From NCBI RefSeq assembly GCF_024679245.1, contig NC_090174.1, forward strand, positions 14,084,350-14,148,349: 64,000 nucleotides of DNA. The letters are read 5' to 3'. The stretch comes from Pseudorasbora parva (Eukaryota > Chordata > Actinopteri > Cypriniformes > Gobionidae). The notes beneath the pieces are model-generated. The model did not search any database. It was not told the origin of the DNA and saw only the letters and a list, made by a program, of their open reading frames with translations. Both the position numbers and the translations under genes were made by a program. The first letter of the stretch is position 1. Each line of letters begins with the position of its first letter. Of the stretch, positions 9,707-21,525 are shown piece after piece.

Positions 9707-12700
9707 ATGGCTGAAAAGGGACACATTTGCCTTGAGACTGAACTTTGTGTGGATATAGGGGTAAAATCTGTAACTGAAAAACGTGTGGTTAAATTAACAC
9801 CCAAAGCTTTGTTGGAAAAAATAAGCACTTTAGAAAAGGAAAGAAAGTTTAAATTCAGTAAACTGTTGAATGCAAAAAAGTCTATTGCTAAATTGATGAG
9901 TGATAAAAAACATGTAAGTGAGGTTGAAAATGAATTTAACATGTTTAATAAGTTGGGTGAAGAAATACAACATGTACATACATCTTTAATGGGTTTTTTG
10001 CCTGCTGATGAAGCAAACAAACATGAAATATGGTACAAAGCTAAAATGCTGAGTTTCAATGAGTTTTCTGAGGGTACAAATCAATGGTTGCATGACACTA
10101 AAGCCACAGTTACCAAAATGGATGATGATCATGATGATTTGCCGGTTCAAATTGAAACTCAATGTGTTGATGTAAATGCTGCAAATGGAAATGAGGTTGA
10201 TGTTAGCAATGGAAGAAGAACTGCTGGTGGAATGGATGAGGAAGAGGAGGATCAGATTCAACCTCAAGACAGCATTTCAAATGTGCAGTCAAGGCACTGT
10301 GGCTCTAGTAACGGATCCTCTAGTAGCAGATCATCCACTTCTTCAGCCAGACGCAGGGCAAGGGCGGAACAGGCCGCGCTCTTGGCTCGAGCTGCTGCGT
10401 TAAAGGACAAGCATGCATTAGAGGACCAGGAGCTCATGGTGAGGAGAAAGAAGGAGCAGCTTGAGCTGGACACTGAGATAGCTGCCACGTCTGCTAAGCT
10501 AGAGGTGCTACAGGTTGGTAGCAGTGTCCATTCAAGGCAATCTGATGGAATGAGTTCCTATATCAGGAAAGGAGCTAGATCTAAGCTCAAGCCCACTTCT
10601 CTCAATCCACAGGCTTCAATATTTGTGCCTCTGCCCTCACAGCAACATGCATCTTTACCACTACAAAGCAATGCTTCACCATTAGCCACGCCAACTATCT
10701 TGCCAAAGCCAACTGTCATTCAAGGCTTTCAACCCCCTCAGTTACAATCAAACACAATCTTCAGTCAAAGTTTTCAGCCCACTATAGGCCAACAAGTATT
10801 TCAACCCATGCAAGGCCAACCTCCGACAGCAGATCTCTACAATTTGCTGAAACAACAGAATGATTTAACAGCTCTCCTTGTCAAAATGCAAACTTTACAA
10901 CTGCTGCCTCGCAGAGAAATTCCAATTTATGATGGAGATCCTCTAAAGTTCAACACCTTTATGAAGGCGTTTGAACACTGTGTGGAAGCAAAGACCAGCT
11001 GTAAAGGAGACTGTTTGTACTATCTTGAGCAATTTACTAGGGGGCAGCCAAGGGATATTGTGCGCAGCTGCCTTCATATGACTGCAGATAAAGGATTCAC
11101 TGTTGCTAAAAAATTGCTCAAGGAGCACTTTGGAAATGAGTTTAAGATGACAGAGGCCTACATGGAGAAGGTTACAGGGTGGCCAAGTATTAAAGCTGAG
11201 GACCCCAAAGCGCTCAAAGCTTATGGACTTTTCCTCCGTGAATGCTCCAACGCTATGGATGATCTTAAATACTTGGAAGAACTTAACATGCCAGCAAACC
11301 TAAAGATTCTGAGTCAGAAGCTACCTTACAAACTCCGAGACAAGTGGAGAGCAAGGGCATGTGAGATACTGGAAAAAACTGGTCAAAGAGCACAATTCTC
11401 AGACATTGTGGAGTACATTGAGCGGCAGGTCAGAATTACTTCAGATCCAGTCTTTGGTGACATACAGGACACTTCACCTTTCATCAAAGGAGCTACAAAA
11501 GTAAACAAGTCACATGTAAAACCTCAGTTGGGAAGAAACACCTTTGCAACACAGGTGGTCATTGAGGATGGATATAGTACACCTGAAGGTAACAAGAAGG
11601 AAAAGGCTCTGAATAAAGTCACATCCTTTACCAAGATTGATTCTATTTTTTGTCTGTATTGTGCTGCTGGGAATCATGTTTTGGAACAATGTTTCAAATT
11701 TGGAAAAAAGACACACAGGGAGAAACTAGACTATTTAAAAGAGAAAGGTCTGTGTTTCAGTTGTTTGTGCACAGGACACTTGAGTAAAAATTGCGACAGG
11801 CGCATCATTTGCAACAAGTGTAACCGAATGCACCCGAGTATTTTGCACATAGGAGAGAAAGAAAGGGTTACTCAAAAGGATCAGAAGGATGGCGAGCGGA
11901 AAATTACTGAGCAGTCCAATACTTCTGATAGCTGCACAACATCCTCCGCTTGTTGTTTTACAGGGGCTGGCCACTGCAATGGAATTCTTCCCATTTTGCC
12001 TGTTAAGGTGAAGTGCTTAAAGGGAAACAAAGTCATTGAAACATATGCTTTTCTGGACCCAGGGAGTACAGGAACTTTCTGCACAAGGAAGCTCATTGAC
12101 AAGTTGAACTTGGAAGGACGCAAATGCAAGATTCATATCCGCACCTTGGGCCATAATAATGCAGTAGAAAGCTCCGTTGTTGATGGCCTGGAAATTTCAG
12201 GAGTCTCTGATGAGTGCTTTTATCCCCTTTCCAAAGTGTGTACCCAGAAAGAGATGCCTGTCTCTACAGCCAATATAATCAGCGAAAGGGAGCTGAGAAA
12301 ATGGCCTTATTTAGAGGATGTAAAGATTCCCCATATAAATGCTGATGTTGACCTATTAATTGGCACAAATGCCTCCAAGTTGATGGAGCCTTGGGAGGTT
12401 ATTAACAGTCGTGAAGGTGAAGGACCTTATGCGATCAGAACCCTATTGGGGTGGGTAATAAATGGTCCGTTACGGGGAAGTAGCGACTGTGGAAGTGACC
12501 ACCCTTTAGTTTATGCCAACAGAATTGCCATTGACAGAATTGAAGAGCTGTTAACCAGCCAGTACAACTATGACTTCAATGAGCAAGCTTCTGCAGAACA
12601 GGAAGAAATGTCAAGGGAAGAAAAGAAGTTTATGGAGGTAATGGAAATCTCTGCTCAGTTTAAAACTGGACATTACACGTTTCAGCTGCCTTTCAAAGAG

Positions 12701-15559
12701 AAAGATGTTTTAATGCCAAACAACTTCTGTGTTGCCATGCAGCGTGTTTGTGGTCTAAAAAGGAGACTTCAGAAAGATGCAAACTTTCAAAAAGAGTACA
12801 ACAACTTTCTTGCTGATGTCATTAGCAATGGTTATGCAGAAGAAGTGCCACAGAATCAGCTGGAAATGCCAACTGGAAAGGTATGGTATATCCCACACCA
12901 CGGCGTGTACCATCCACGGAAAAGAAAGCTACGAGTGGTGTTTGACTGTGGAGCAGAGTATAAGGGGATCTCGCTCAACAGTCAGCTCTTGCAAGGACCG
13001 AACCTCACCAGCTCGTTAGTTGGAGTTCTTATGAGATTTAGACAGGAACAAGTGGCTGTAATGGCGGACATAAAGGCTATGTTCCACCAGGTTAAGGTAG
13101 CAGAGAAACACCGGGACTACTTAAGATTCTTATGGTGGCCTCAAGGTAACCTGGAGCAAGGTCTTGTAGAGCATCGCATGACTGTCCATTTATTTGGTGC
13201 GGTTTCCTCACCTAGTGTTGCCTGCCTTGCTCTTAGAAAAACTGCTGAAGACAATCAGGCCAACTTTCCAACAGAAGTGATTGAAACAGTCAACCGAAAC
13301 TTCTATATGGATGACCTACTGAAGAGTCTTCCCTCTGAAGAGGATGCAGTCACCATGGTTAAGAACCTTATAACCATTTGCGACAGAGGAGGGTTTACCC
13401 TCACTCAATGGATTAGTAATAGTCGTGAAGTGCTACAAAGCCTCCCAGAGGATCTCAAATCCAAGAATCTGTATGAGCTTGACCTGGATAGGGATAAGCT
13501 GCCGTTGGACAGAGCTTTGGGGTTGCAGTGGTGTATCGAGACGGACACTTTCAAATTCAAGCTGAAAGTCAAAGAGAAGCCAGCAACCAAGCGAGGCATG
13601 CTGTCCATCATCAGTTCTGTCTACGATCCATTGGGGTTTCTGGCACCTCTAGTACTCCCGGCCAAGCTGCTGTTGCAGGAGTTATGTAGGACAAAGTGTG
13701 ATTGGGATGATCCAATACCTCCAGCTTTCCAGCAAAAGTGGAACAAATGGCTGATAGATCTTGAGAAGGTGGCATATTTCAAGATCCACAGATGTGTGAA
13801 ACCTGCAGGATTTGGGAGGACTGTCAGCGCCCAATTGCATCACTTCGCTGATGCGAGCGAGAACGGCTATGGTACGGCTACTTATCTGAGAATGCAGAAC
13901 ATGGATGAGAGGGTTCATGTTACTTTCTTATTTGGCAAAGCCCGAGTGGCCCCCCTGAAGACTGTCACTATTCCCCGTTTAGAGCTCACTGCTGCCGTTG
14001 TTGCAGTACGAGTGGATAAGATGCTTCAATCGGAGCTCCAGCTTCCACTAAAGAAGACTTGCTTTTGGACTGACAGCACATCAGTTCTTAAGTACATAAA
14101 GAATGAGGACCGAAGATTTCAAACCTTTGTAGCTAACAGGGTAACCACCATCAGGGTTAACTCTGACATTGCACAGTGGAGATACGTTCCCACATCCCTG
14201 AACCCTGCGGACGATGCTTCCCGTGGATTGAAGGCAGAAGATCTTATGAAACAAAGATGGATAAAAGGGCCAAAGTTCTTATGGGAACCTGAAGAGACGT
14301 GGCCAACATTTCCTGTGGATACAAGTGTCACTGCCGACGACCCAGAAGTAAAGAGAAGTCTGACGGTCAATGCGATACTTGTTGATGTCAATGCTACATC
14401 ACAACTGATGACCCATTTCTCTGATTGGCAAAGATTGAAAGTTGCAGTTGCATGGCTCATTAAATTGAAAGGAACTTTGCTCAAACTGAAAGAAAAAAGA
14501 AAAGAGTTGGAGTGTGCAAACACCAGTGTTATTGGAGCAGCAAGGTTGGATGTGCAAAAGGAGATGCACGCTTTCTCAACATCGCTTGGGAATCAGAAGG
14601 TGACGCTGGAAGATCTCTTGGAGGCTGAAATCTCCATAATCGCTTTTTGTCAGCAAGAGAGATTCCCCACTGAATTTGCTGCACTAACCTCTGGCAAGTC
14701 ACAAGTGCCGAGAAATAGCAGCCTCTTCAAATTGGATCCGGTTCTAGAAGGAGGACTTCTACGAGTTGGGGGACGGCTAAAAAGGGCAGCTATCCCTGAG
14801 GACATTAAACATCCTCTCATCTTGTCAAAGGACCAACATATTTCCGATCTTATCCTCCGTCATGTCCATTTACAGCTTGGACATGGCGGTAGAAATCATG
14901 TTCTTTCTGCTACAAGGAGAAAATACTGGATCACAAATGGACCTGCTGCAGTGAGGAAGATCATATCAAGATGTCTCATTTGCAAGATACATCGTGGAAA
15001 ACCTGGTGAGCAAAAAATGGCAGACCTGCCAGAAGAGAGAGTGGTTCCTGATCTACCGCCATTCACTAACGTTGGCGTAGATTACTTTGGGCCAGTTGAT
15101 GTAAAACGAGGGCGTAGCATCGTGAAAAGATATGGAGTGGTATTTACTTGTATGACAAGCAGGGCCGTGCATCTGGAAGTGGCCTATTCTCTTGACACCG
15201 ACTCATGCATCAACACGTTGCGAAGGTTCATCTGTCGGAGAGGACAAGTCTCACACTTAAGATCTGATAATGGCACCAACTTTGTGGGTGCAGAAAGGGA
15301 GCTTCGAGAAGCATTAGCCACTTTGAATCATGACCGCATTGAAAGAGCCTTGTCCAAAAAGGGTATTAAGTGGAGTTTTAACCCTCCAGCTGGGTCACAT
15401 CATGGTGGCGCATGGGAGCGCATGATACGGATGATCAGGAAGATCTTGTGCTCTGTGCTCCGTCAGCAAACCTTGGATGATGAAGGGTTCCATACTGTGC
15501 TCTGTGAGGCTGAAGCTATGCTTAACGATCGCCCTATCACAAGACCCCAACGATCTTGA
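9707..15559 (+). CDS. BEL/Pao gag-pol polyprotein, frameshifted before its end
   Basis: I chose the ATG at 9707. The frame is about 1,950 codons. Domains in order: a coiled, charged N-terminal gag region; a DUF1759-like gag segment (about 10915-11170); a CCHC knuckle (about 11749-11795, CFSC...GH...C); an aspartic protease with DPGST at 12056-12070 where DSG or DTG is more usual; a reverse transcriptase with YMDD at 13304-13315; a BEL-type RNase H (about 13835-14230); an H2C2 zinc-binding segment (about 14860-15000); and a DDE integrase core with Asp at 15080, Asp at 15266 and Glu at 15416. The frame ends at 15559 just after the core because of a shift near 15540. All visible catalytic residues are present apart from the unusual protease box. 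A working element would need the C-terminal part now in the next frame. Confidence 0.93.
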   Translation: MAEKGHICLETELCVDIGVKSVTEKRVVKLTPKALLEKISTLEKERKFKFSKLLNAKKSIAKLMSDKKHVSEVENEFNMFNKLGEEIQHVHTSLMGFLPADEANKHEIWYKAKMLSFNEFSEGTNQWLHDTKATVTKMDDDHDDLPVQIETQCVDVNAANGNEVDVSNGRRTAGGMDEEEEDQIQPQDSISNVQSRHCGSSNGSSSSRSSTSSARRRARAEQAALLARAAALKDKHALEDQELMVRRKKEQLELDTEIAATSAKLEVLQVGSSVHSRQSDGMSSYIRKGARSKLKPTSLNPQASIFVPLPSQQHASLPLQSNASPLATPTILPKPTVIQGFQPPQLQSNTIFSQSFQPTIGQQVFQPMQGQPPTADLYNLLKQQNDLTALLVKMQTLQLLPRREIPIYDGDPLKFNTFMKAFEHCVEAKTSCKGDCLYYLEQFTRGQPRDIVRSCLHMTADKGFTVAKKLLKEHFGNEFKMTEAYMEKVTGWPSIKAEDPKALKAYGLFLRECSNAMDDLKYLEELNMPANLKILSQKLPYKLRDKWRARACEILEKTGQRAQFSDIVEYIERQVRITSDPVFGDIQDTSPFIKGATKVNKSHVKPQLGRNTFATQVVIEDGYSTPEGNKKEKALNKVTSFTKIDSIFCLYCAAGNHVLEQCFKFGKKTHREKLDYLKEKGLCFSCLCTGHLSKNCDRRIICNKCNRMHPSILHIGEKERVTQKDQKDGERKITEQSNTSDSCTTSSACCFTGAGHCNGILPILPVKVKCLKGNKVIETYAFLDPGSTGTFCTRKLIDKLNLEGRKCKIHIRTLGHNNAVESSVVDGLEISGVSDECFYPLSKVCTQKEMPVSTANIISERELRKWPYLEDVKIPHINADVDLLIGTNASKLMEPWEVINSREGEGPYAIRTLLGWVINGPLRGSSDCGSDHPLVYANRIAIDRIEELLTSQYNYDFNEQASAEQEEMSREEKKFMEVMEISAQFKTGHYTFQLPFKEKDVLMPNNFCVAMQRVCGLKRRLQKDANFQKEYNNFLADVISNGYAEEVPQNQLEMPTGKVWYIPHHGVYHPRKRKLRVVFDCGAEYKGISLNSQLLQGPNLTSSLVGVLMRFRQEQVAVMADIKAMFHQVKVAEKHRDYLRFLWWPQGNLEQGLVEHRMTVHLFGAVSSPSVACLALRKTAEDNQANFPTEVIETVNRNFYMDDLLKSLPSEEDAVTMVKNLITICDRGGFTLTQWISNSREVLQSLPEDLKSKNLYELDLDRDKLPLDRALGLQWCIETDTFKFKLKVKEKPATKRGMLSIISSVYDPLGFLAPLVLPAKLLLQELCRTKCDWDDPIPPAFQQKWNKWLIDLEKVAYFKIHRCVKPAGFGRTVSAQLHHFADASENGYGTATYLRMQNMDERVHVTFLFGKARVAPLKTVTIPRLELTAAVVAVRVDKMLQSELQLPLKKTCFWTDSTSVLKYIKNEDRRFQTFVANRVTTIRVNSDIAQWRYVPTSLNPADDASRGLKAEDLMKQRWIKGPKFLWEPEETWPTFPVDTSVTADDPEVKRSLTVNAILVDVNATSQLMTHFSDWQRLKVAVAWLIKLKGTLLKLKEKRKELECANTSVIGAARLDVQKEMHAFSTSLGNQKVTLEDLLEAEISIIAFCQQERFPTEFAALTSGKSQVPRNSSLFKLDPVLEGGLLRVGGRLKRAAIPEDIKHPLILSKDQHISDLILRHVHLQLGHGGRNHVLSATRRKYWITNGPAAVRKIISRCLICKIHRGKPGEQKMADLPEERVVPDLPPFTNVGVDYFGPVDVKRGRSIVKRYGVVFTCMTSRAVHLEVAYSLDTDSCINTLRRFICRRGQVSHLRSDNGTNFVGAERELREALATLNHDRIERALSKKGIKWSFNPPAGSHHGGAWERMIRMIRKILCSVLRQQTLDDEGFHTVLCEAEAMLNDRPITRPQRS

Positions 15560-15947
15560 GGCGTTGACGCCAAACCATCTGTTACTCCTCAAAGGAAAAC
15601 CAGTTCTTCCACCAGGATTGTTTGATAAAAGGGATGTATACGCAAGGAGAAGGTGGAAACAATCCCAGTACATTTCGGATCTCTTTTGGAAGAGGTGGAT
15701 CCGTGAGTACTTACCGCTTTTACAGGAGCGTCAAAAATGGAACCAAGAGAAGAGGAGTTTTATTCCTGGAGACCTGGTCATGGTTGTGGATTCCGCAGCT
15801 CCACGTGGGACATGGATGCTAGGAAAAGTCCTTGAGACCTTCCCTGATAAAAGAGGTTTGGTACGTGTGGTTCGTTTGAAGACCAAGACAAATATCATTG
15901 AACGACCCATAACTAAAATATGCTTGCTTAATGAAGCTAAAGACTAA
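15543..15947 (+). pseudogene. BEL integrase C-terminal region, in the +1 frame
   Basis: The frame carries on the integrase tail, with a [13 protein letters not shown] box and a tryptophan-rich segment, then a basic beta-rich domain of the DUF5641 type usual in BEL elements (GDLVMVVD at about 15766-15789). It is +1 relative to the gag-pol frame. The join falls in a short stretch (15535-15545) with no slippery site or pseudoknot that I can see, so a small indel is more likely than programmed frameshifting. It ends at a TAA at 15945-15947. Confidence 0.85.
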
Positions 15948-16033
15948 ATGGTTCCCATTGCATGTGGTCTGTCTATATTCTCTGTATTTATGGCTCTTTT
16001 GTATTTGGTGTAATTGCTCTGGTAGACGCAATT

Positions 16034-16044
16034 AGGGGCTGGAG
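16034..16044 (+). promoter_or_regulatory. Polypurine tract
   Basis: AGGGGCTGGAG directly precedes the TG of the 3' LTR, the position and composition of a plus-strand primer for reverse transcription. Confidence 0.6.
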
Positions 16045-16447
16045 TGTAAGAGCCATATTCAGTTTTTATTATATGTAATTCTGTCATATGCCACTAGGGG
16101 GCACTAGGTATGTGCTTTGGCTCAGCTGATCTCAGGTCAGCCCGGGTATGTCATTTAACTTGGAGGAAATTCAGAAACAGGTGTTGCTGATTGGGAAGCA
16201 AACAGTTTTCGACTGTGTCATGTTGTGTCTTACCTTTATGGTGAACAATAGGGTTTGTTGTTTTGGTTATGTATTATGAGTTAAGATATTGCCTCTAAAA
16301 TATGTATTGGAGGAGAATAAACTTGCTAGATAATATAGTAAAAAGACTGAACTCTTGATTTGTATGAGACCACATTGGCACACGTCTGAACTTAATCCTT
16401 TATATTAGCAACCAGTATTAGACTTAGTTTAGGACTTAGTCAATACA
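16045..16447 (+). repeat. BEL 3' LTR
   Basis: 403 bp, TG...CA, no visible differences from the 5' LTR. Its AATAAA lies at 16316-16321. CAGTC follows at once. Confidence 0.95.
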
Positions 16448-16452
16448 CAGTC
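16448..16452. repeat. Target site duplication CAGTC, right copy
   Basis: It matches 8885-8889. Confidence 0.9.
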
Positions 16453-18168
16453 CTTGGGCTGGATCTGACTCACGATGGTGGGAATGGTCAACATCTTGAA
16501 CCTGAATCTAAGGGAATCTCCTAAGGGAATCAGCCTCTCGAGGCTGGTCTCGGGTATTAATTGAGTCTCGTTTTTCGACCCCTGAAGCGGATGCCCGGCA
16601 GAGATTGAAATACCATTTTTTGGTATTTGGACATTCGTCCCGCCCAGTCGCAGGACTTTCTTGAGGCGACTGGAGCGTGACATGTCCATGGGAAAACGAT
16701 GTGGCCCGAAGCGTCTGTGATGGCGGGATTACCACATCGTTTTCCCATCGAGAGCGTTGCGCGAGGGACAACCTCGGTTGTTCTCGTGTGAGGGGGACCA
16801 CTCTTAGAAGTCCTACCACAGCTAGGACTTCTTCCCACAGCCTTCTTAGCGAGAAGGACGTTCCTTAGATCGCCCTTCTGCACAGAAGCCTGCTGGTGAG
16901 AGGGCCGCCTCTGTTGCCAGGCTCCCGGAGGAGGGGCTCTAGAGGCGATGCTCTCTTTTTGCACCTGATGGTGCGAGGAGCTGGCTGACAGCTGAGGCTG
17001 CCCACTAGTGGCAGCCTTCCCTGATTTTGGCCGACGAGGGAGGAACTGTTGAAAGGCTGCTGAGTGTTTCCTCGCCTCCTGAAACCTGTCGACGACCGAA
17101 TTAACGGCGTTGCCGAACAGGCCAGAAGGCGAGATCGGGGAGTCTAGGAGAAATGTCTTATCTTTCTCCTTCATCCCCGATAGATTTAGCCATAGGTGTC
17201 TCTCCACGGTCACCATAGAGGCCATGGAGCGGCCGATGGCACGGGCCGTCTCCTTGGTGACCCGGAGAGACAAGTCAGCAGCCTTTCTAAGTTCTAAACT
17301 ATCCTCAGGCGAGGGGCCCTCTCCCTCGTCTAGCTCTTTAAGGAGGTCGGCCTGGTATGCCTGCAAGATTGACAGAGTGTGCAGGGAACTACCAGCCCGA
17401 CCCGCCGCCATATAAGCCCTGCCCACCAACGCCGATGTGTCCCTGCATGGCTTGGTGGGCAGCACCGGGGCTTTTAGGGACGATGCCGATTCGGGTGACA
17501 GATTCGGGTGACAGCATCTTCCACCCGCGGCATCGTCCCGTAGCCGGCCTATGGTCTGTTCCAAGACCTGCACAACTCATTGTGCAGGTCCGGAAAAAAC
17601 AGCAAGCCCCGGCGAGGTAACCGAGAGAAACCGATCGTCTAGCCTGCTTGATGGCTGAACTTCCTGTCTCTCTTGTGGCCAATCGATGTTTAATTTGGCC
17701 ACGGCAGTTCGACACGTCAGTACCTCTATAAGCTCCTCATGGGCGGGTGGATGCGGTGGTTCTGATATGCGGCTCCACCCGCCTCGATGTTGATCTCTTC
17801 CGGATCCTCGCTTTGCGGGCTTCCACACGAGGTGGGAGAACCTCTGAACTGTCAGAGGACAATTGAGAAAGTGCCTCAGCAGTCTCAATCTCCGCTGACA
17901 AGTCCAGCTGTGAGCCCCATGATCTGCGACGCCGGGCCGTGGGCCCAGAACCACGGGGCTCACGTGGTTGGCCGAACTCATCGAAGACTGCCAACCGAGA
18001 CCTCAGTACCCTGAGCTTCAGCAGCTCGTAATGACTGCAGGCGGCTCCCTCGAGAGCCGCCTGAGCATGCTGAACGCCCAGGCACTGCACACAAAGAGAG
18101 TGCTTGTCCGTTCCCGAGATGAAGCGGGGACACGGATGCACGCACCTCTTGAACTCAGTATTCGACAT
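16453..18168 (-). pseudogene. DIRS gag-like region and start of RT, copy 1
   Basis: From the ATG at 18168 the product begins MSNTEFKRCVHPCPRF and shows a C..C...H...C..C zinc-finger-like cluster ending in CLGVQHAQAAL, typical of DIRS gag. The frame shifts at about 17737 and again at about 17577. The third frame (17573-16557) carries a helical capsid-like part (GRAYMAAGRAGS, LLKELDEGEG) and a basic Ser/Pro-rich tail. After 16560 a short piece with LERLIPLGDS and FKMLTIPTIVSQIQPKD marks the RT leader and motif before the palm. The RT fingers that should stand between these two are missing. Two frameshifts and this deletion make it non-functional. Confidence 0.8.
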
Positions 18169-18189
18169 ATCGTAATACTAGGTCTCTTT

Positions 18190-19768
18190 TTACTTGAAAT
18201 AATATATATATAACAAAGCATGGTGAACCGTACGGGGCTATGGTCATTTACAATCATTACTCCTTGTTTATTTGAGGGAAACTGGTGAAAAAACAGCACA
18301 GAAGGCAAGATAAGATGTAATACATTTTATTTTACATTATTTGCATATTTAGAAATGTATTTGGTATAAATTTATTCTTGTACTCAGTGGACTGGAAACT
18401 AGCTAACGCTAGAAAAGCTGCTAATAATGCATAACATTTGCTGATAAATAACGTTAGAGCAAAATTTGTTTTTTAATATATAACTTTCATAAACATCGAG
18501 TACAAGTTCATCGGTGGGAAGTCACAGTTGTGCCTGCCGTTCCTCATGTGCTTAAAGCTACACTGTGTGATATTTTCCCCCATCTAGTGGTGAAAAGGTA
18601 TATGACCATCCAGTGAATAATAGTTTCTGTTCTTCTCAATTTCGATTTCGTTTCAACTCCTACGGTGGCCGATTTAGTCAAGGCTTCCAGTTCGACCTCT
18701 TCGGTGAGTGTTGCTTCAAGAGATGAGGTTACTTTTGAAAACTATTATAATTTGCAGTTATTTAATTTGATTTGCCAAATGATCTATGATCAAATTAATC
18801 TATGTAAAATGAATAATAGTTTTACGTTTTTGCTATTTTTACCATTTCATTGCTAACATCAGCTATCAGGTTCCTAGACGAATGCAAGCTAATCTTAGTA
18901 AAGTAACTTTTATCAGTGCTATCGTTATTCTGTATATTGTACGGCATCACTAGCGTAAGGCAAACAAATTATAATGCAATTAAAATATTAATCTCATGTT
19001 ATCCGTCATAGAACACGGATTTATGTTATAAGGTAAACAATACTTTTTCATCATTGACGCGAGGAAAATTATCCTAGACGTCGTTCTAGTGTTATGCACA
19101 GCACATCATGATATAATTAGCCAAGCAACAATAAAACTTCCAATATACACAAATAGGCTGAATTAATATTACCTGTCGAGAAGAAAGCAGGCAAAGTCGG
19201 CGTTCTTTTTAAAATCGTTGCTCCTCATGAGCTCTTTCCATCTTGGAAAGGCCACTCCAATATTTACTTTTGTCTTGTTGATTTGCCCATTGCGTTGCCG
19301 TCTTAATTCTCTTTTCCGCTTCCTTGGTGACTCTGATACATATCCCGCAATGTTACTAGGTCCCCGACCCGGGTCGAATTCGGTAATCAATTCCGGGACG
19401 TGGTTGCTTTCACATAGAAGGCGACCCGGCAATGTTCGGGAATATTGCGGGTCCGACGTGCAGTGTGAAAGGCGCTTAAGAGTTATCCTCCATCATCATA
19501 TAGCGGCCTCAAGCAATCCTCCTCTTCACATTCGACACAGTGCCATTGAGTGTAAAAACGCGAAAAGCGAAGCTTGATTTTACGGGTATGTCCCTCTTTG
19601 GCAAATGTACTTTCAAGATGGAGGAGCAACATGGCGACCGCCATCCGAACCCTCACCCGTATGTATTTTCAATGGTATATTATAAAATTACGAGAATACA
19701 TTATTACTTGAAAGAAGTAAATATACATTAATGAGCACATATTTTTGAAAGAACTAAGTGATTTTAGC
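18190..19768. other. Non-coding stretch between DIRS copy 1 and a small MITE
   Basis: No supported gene. The segment near 18553-18600 (CTACACTGTGTGATATTTTC) looks like the end of a dispersed fish repeat, and 19570-19660 may be its partner, but I could not show matching termini. Confidence 0.3.
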
Positions 19769-19915
19769 CAGAGGCGTAGCACCAAATTTTGGGCCCTGGG
19801 TACAAACCATCTTGCTGGGCCCCCGTACCATGTATGTGTATGTATAGAAAACGGACTTCCCTGCCTCGGCCCCTGGTTACTCAGTACCCTTTATCCCCCC
19901 AGTCCCACGCCCCTG
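19769..19915. mobile_element. 147-bp hAT-like MITE with perfect 8-bp target duplication
   Basis: It starts CAGAGGCGTAGC and ends CCCACGCCCCTG, a short imperfect inverted repeat. ATTTTAGC occurs directly before (19761-19768) and directly after it (19916-19923). An 8-bp duplication is the hAT signature. No coding sequence fits in this length. Confidence 0.75.
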
Positions 19916-20421
19916 ATTTTAGCTAAGAATAAACTAAAAAGGTTACACAGTATTTAGTAGCTTTAAAATTGAAATATATGCATTTAAAGTTAATGGCCAT
20001 AATATAATGTGGATAACATTGAATAAATATCTTTTTGTCAATTTAGACACTGATTATTATCACGTAACACTTTTATCTAGGCTACACCTTTCTACTTTAA
20101 CTGTCGAACTCGTACATTCATCATGTTTGTAGTTTAACACTTTTTATCCGTGTTTGTAATTCTAATCGAATCCTCGTCCAGCACGCAATGGGTTGTGGGC
20201 AATATTAGATCTAATGACACCTTTCAAAAATAACTGTAACGCATCTGGTATTGTATTCTCATTCTATTTTAATGATAATTATGATTACTGTAATAAAGTA
20301 ATTGTAGTAAAAAAAAAATACACTGTAAAAATCTTAACAATTTCTACTGTAAAAAAAGCTAAATTAAAAACGTTCTTTGTTTAACTGTTTAACTTAGTTT
20401 ACCTTACCATATACAGGGAAA

Positions 20422-20790
20422 ACGTCTCGGGTTATGCATATAACCCATGTTCCCTGAGAGGGAACGAGACACTGCGTCATCGTAGATGACACATCGGGGA
20501 ACGCCCTCGGCGTGACGCTACTGAAATCATTTGAAAAAGCCCAATCTTGATTGGTGTTGCGTCATGACGTAACGAGTGACGGCATACCCGGAGGTATAAA
20601 GGAACGCCGGCACAAGCATACACAGATACTGCGATGAAGCGGGACGCTCTGTCGATAGGCGGGGCTACGAGACGCAGTGTCTCGTTCACTCTCAGGGAAC
20701 ATGGGTTGTATGCATAACCCGAGACGTTCCCTTTATCGAGGGAACTCGCACTGTGTCATCGTAGATGACACATCGGGGAACGAGTACCCA
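20422..20790 (+). repeat. DIRS copy 2 right terminus and internal complementary region
   Basis: 20422-20478 and 20671-20727 are near-perfect inverted repeats. The sequence after 20727 (TTCCCTTTATCGAGGGAACT and on through the ATCGTAGATGACACATC block) matches the end of the opposite terminal repeat at 25098-25040. A joined complement of both outer ends is what DIRS replication models call the internal complementary region. Confidence 0.8.
20541..20600 (+). promoter_or_regulatory. Promoter-like module, DIRS copy 2 right repeat
   Basis: CCAATCTTGATTGG begins at 20541, CGTCATGACG at 20560 and TATAAA at 20595. Spacing from CCAAT to TATAAA is 54 bp. It points antisense to the DIRS genes. Confidence 0.6.
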
Positions 20791-20893
20791 CTAGTCCTCG
20801 CCTATCTTGAGCCCCTTGGTATGGACCGAAGTGCATACTCAGGAGGCGAGCACCCTGGCGCCTGGCGTCGCTGGGAGGTGCGGACTGTAAAGT

Positions 20894-21525
20894 CTAATGG
20901 TCTGACTTCTTCCACTGGGCAGACCTCTCCCGATAGATCTTCAATGCCCGAACCGGGCAGAGGAGGTGAAGCCTGCCCACATCTGCCGTCACATGAGGCG
21001 GAGGATGGAATGCCTGGAGAACCACCGACCCTACCATGTTAGATGGCACTTTGGGTACGTACCCGGGGTCGGACGCAAGATGGCCTTCACTCCGCCCAGG
21101 GCAAACTCCAAACAATTTGGCGTGAATGCCAATGCCTGGAGGTCCCTCACTCTCCTCAGAGAAGTGATGGCAAGAAGAAAGGCAACCTTAAGCGTGAGGT
21201 TCTTGGCCTCGGCCAGCTCCAGTGGCTCGAAAGGGGCATCAGCCAACCCTTCACGCACTACTGCCAGATCCCAAGATGGGATCCTGGAATGAGCCACAGG
21301 CCTCATCCTCCGTCCTCGGAGGAGTCGTACAACCAAATGGTGCCTCCCCAGAGGTCCCTCACCTAACGGTGTGTGGAAAGCCCCTATCGCTGCCACATAC
21401 ACCTTAAGTGTGGACGGGGTAAGCCCGGCAGAGACCCGATATTGGAGAAACTCCAGTACTGAAGCCACTGCGCAGTTAACTGGGTTTACCTCACGGTCCC
21501 TACACCAAGTGGAAACACCTTCCAC
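20894..21525 (-). pseudogene. DIRS tyrosine recombinase, C-terminally truncated
   Basis: The frame at 21525-21031 shows a core-binding fold (VLEFLQYRVSAGLTPSTLKVY) followed by the start of the catalytic domain with ATSLRRVRDLQAL, which contains the first catalytic Arg of the family. The sequence then shifts frame and continues as PGYVPKVPSNMV...LHLLCPVRALKIY to about 20894. The following HxxR box and the nucleophilic Tyr are missing: the sequence jumps to 3' terminal sequence near 20890. DIRS elements use this enzyme in place of a DDE integrase. This copy is inactive. Confidence 0.8.

Larger units (their letters stand above)
8890..16447 (+). mobile_element. Complete BEL/Pao LTR retrotransposon
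   Basis: The 7,558-bp element has TG...CA LTRs of 403 bp at each end, a 5-bp target duplication, a leader of about 410 bp, one gag-pol frame and a polypurine-like tract (AGGGGCTGGAG, 16034-16044) just before the 3' LTR. The LTRs look identical base for base, which points to a very recent insertion. One frameshift near 15540 breaks the integrase C-terminal region from the rest. There is no envelope-like frame between the integrase and the 3' LTR, so this is an ordinary retrotransposon layout. A primer-binding site was not assigned with confidence. Confidence 0.95.
7873..18168 (-). mobile_element. DIRS-type tyrosine-recombinase retrotransposon, copy 1, split by a BEL element
   Basis: On the minus strand the order is a gag-like region (18168 to about 16557), a reverse transcriptase split at 16452/8889, then an internal complementary region and right terminal repeat (8240 to 7873). 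The BEL element at 8890-16447 separates the two parts of the RT. Removing it and one copy of the 5-bp duplication puts the RT codons back in register, so the insertion was clean. The left terminal repeat is absent: similarity stops just upstream of the gag start. RNase H and recombinase sequence are deleted, because the RT runs directly into 3' terminal sequence near 8390. This copy cannot move on its own. Confidence 0.85.

Noticed and set aside
15948..16044. An envelope-like gene after the BEL pol
   Set aside because: Only about 97 bases separate pol from the 3' LTR, too short for one.
16557..17573. 338-codon minus-strand frame as a host gene
   Set aside because: It joins with flanking frames into a DIRS gag and sits in the expected position upstream of the DIRS RT.
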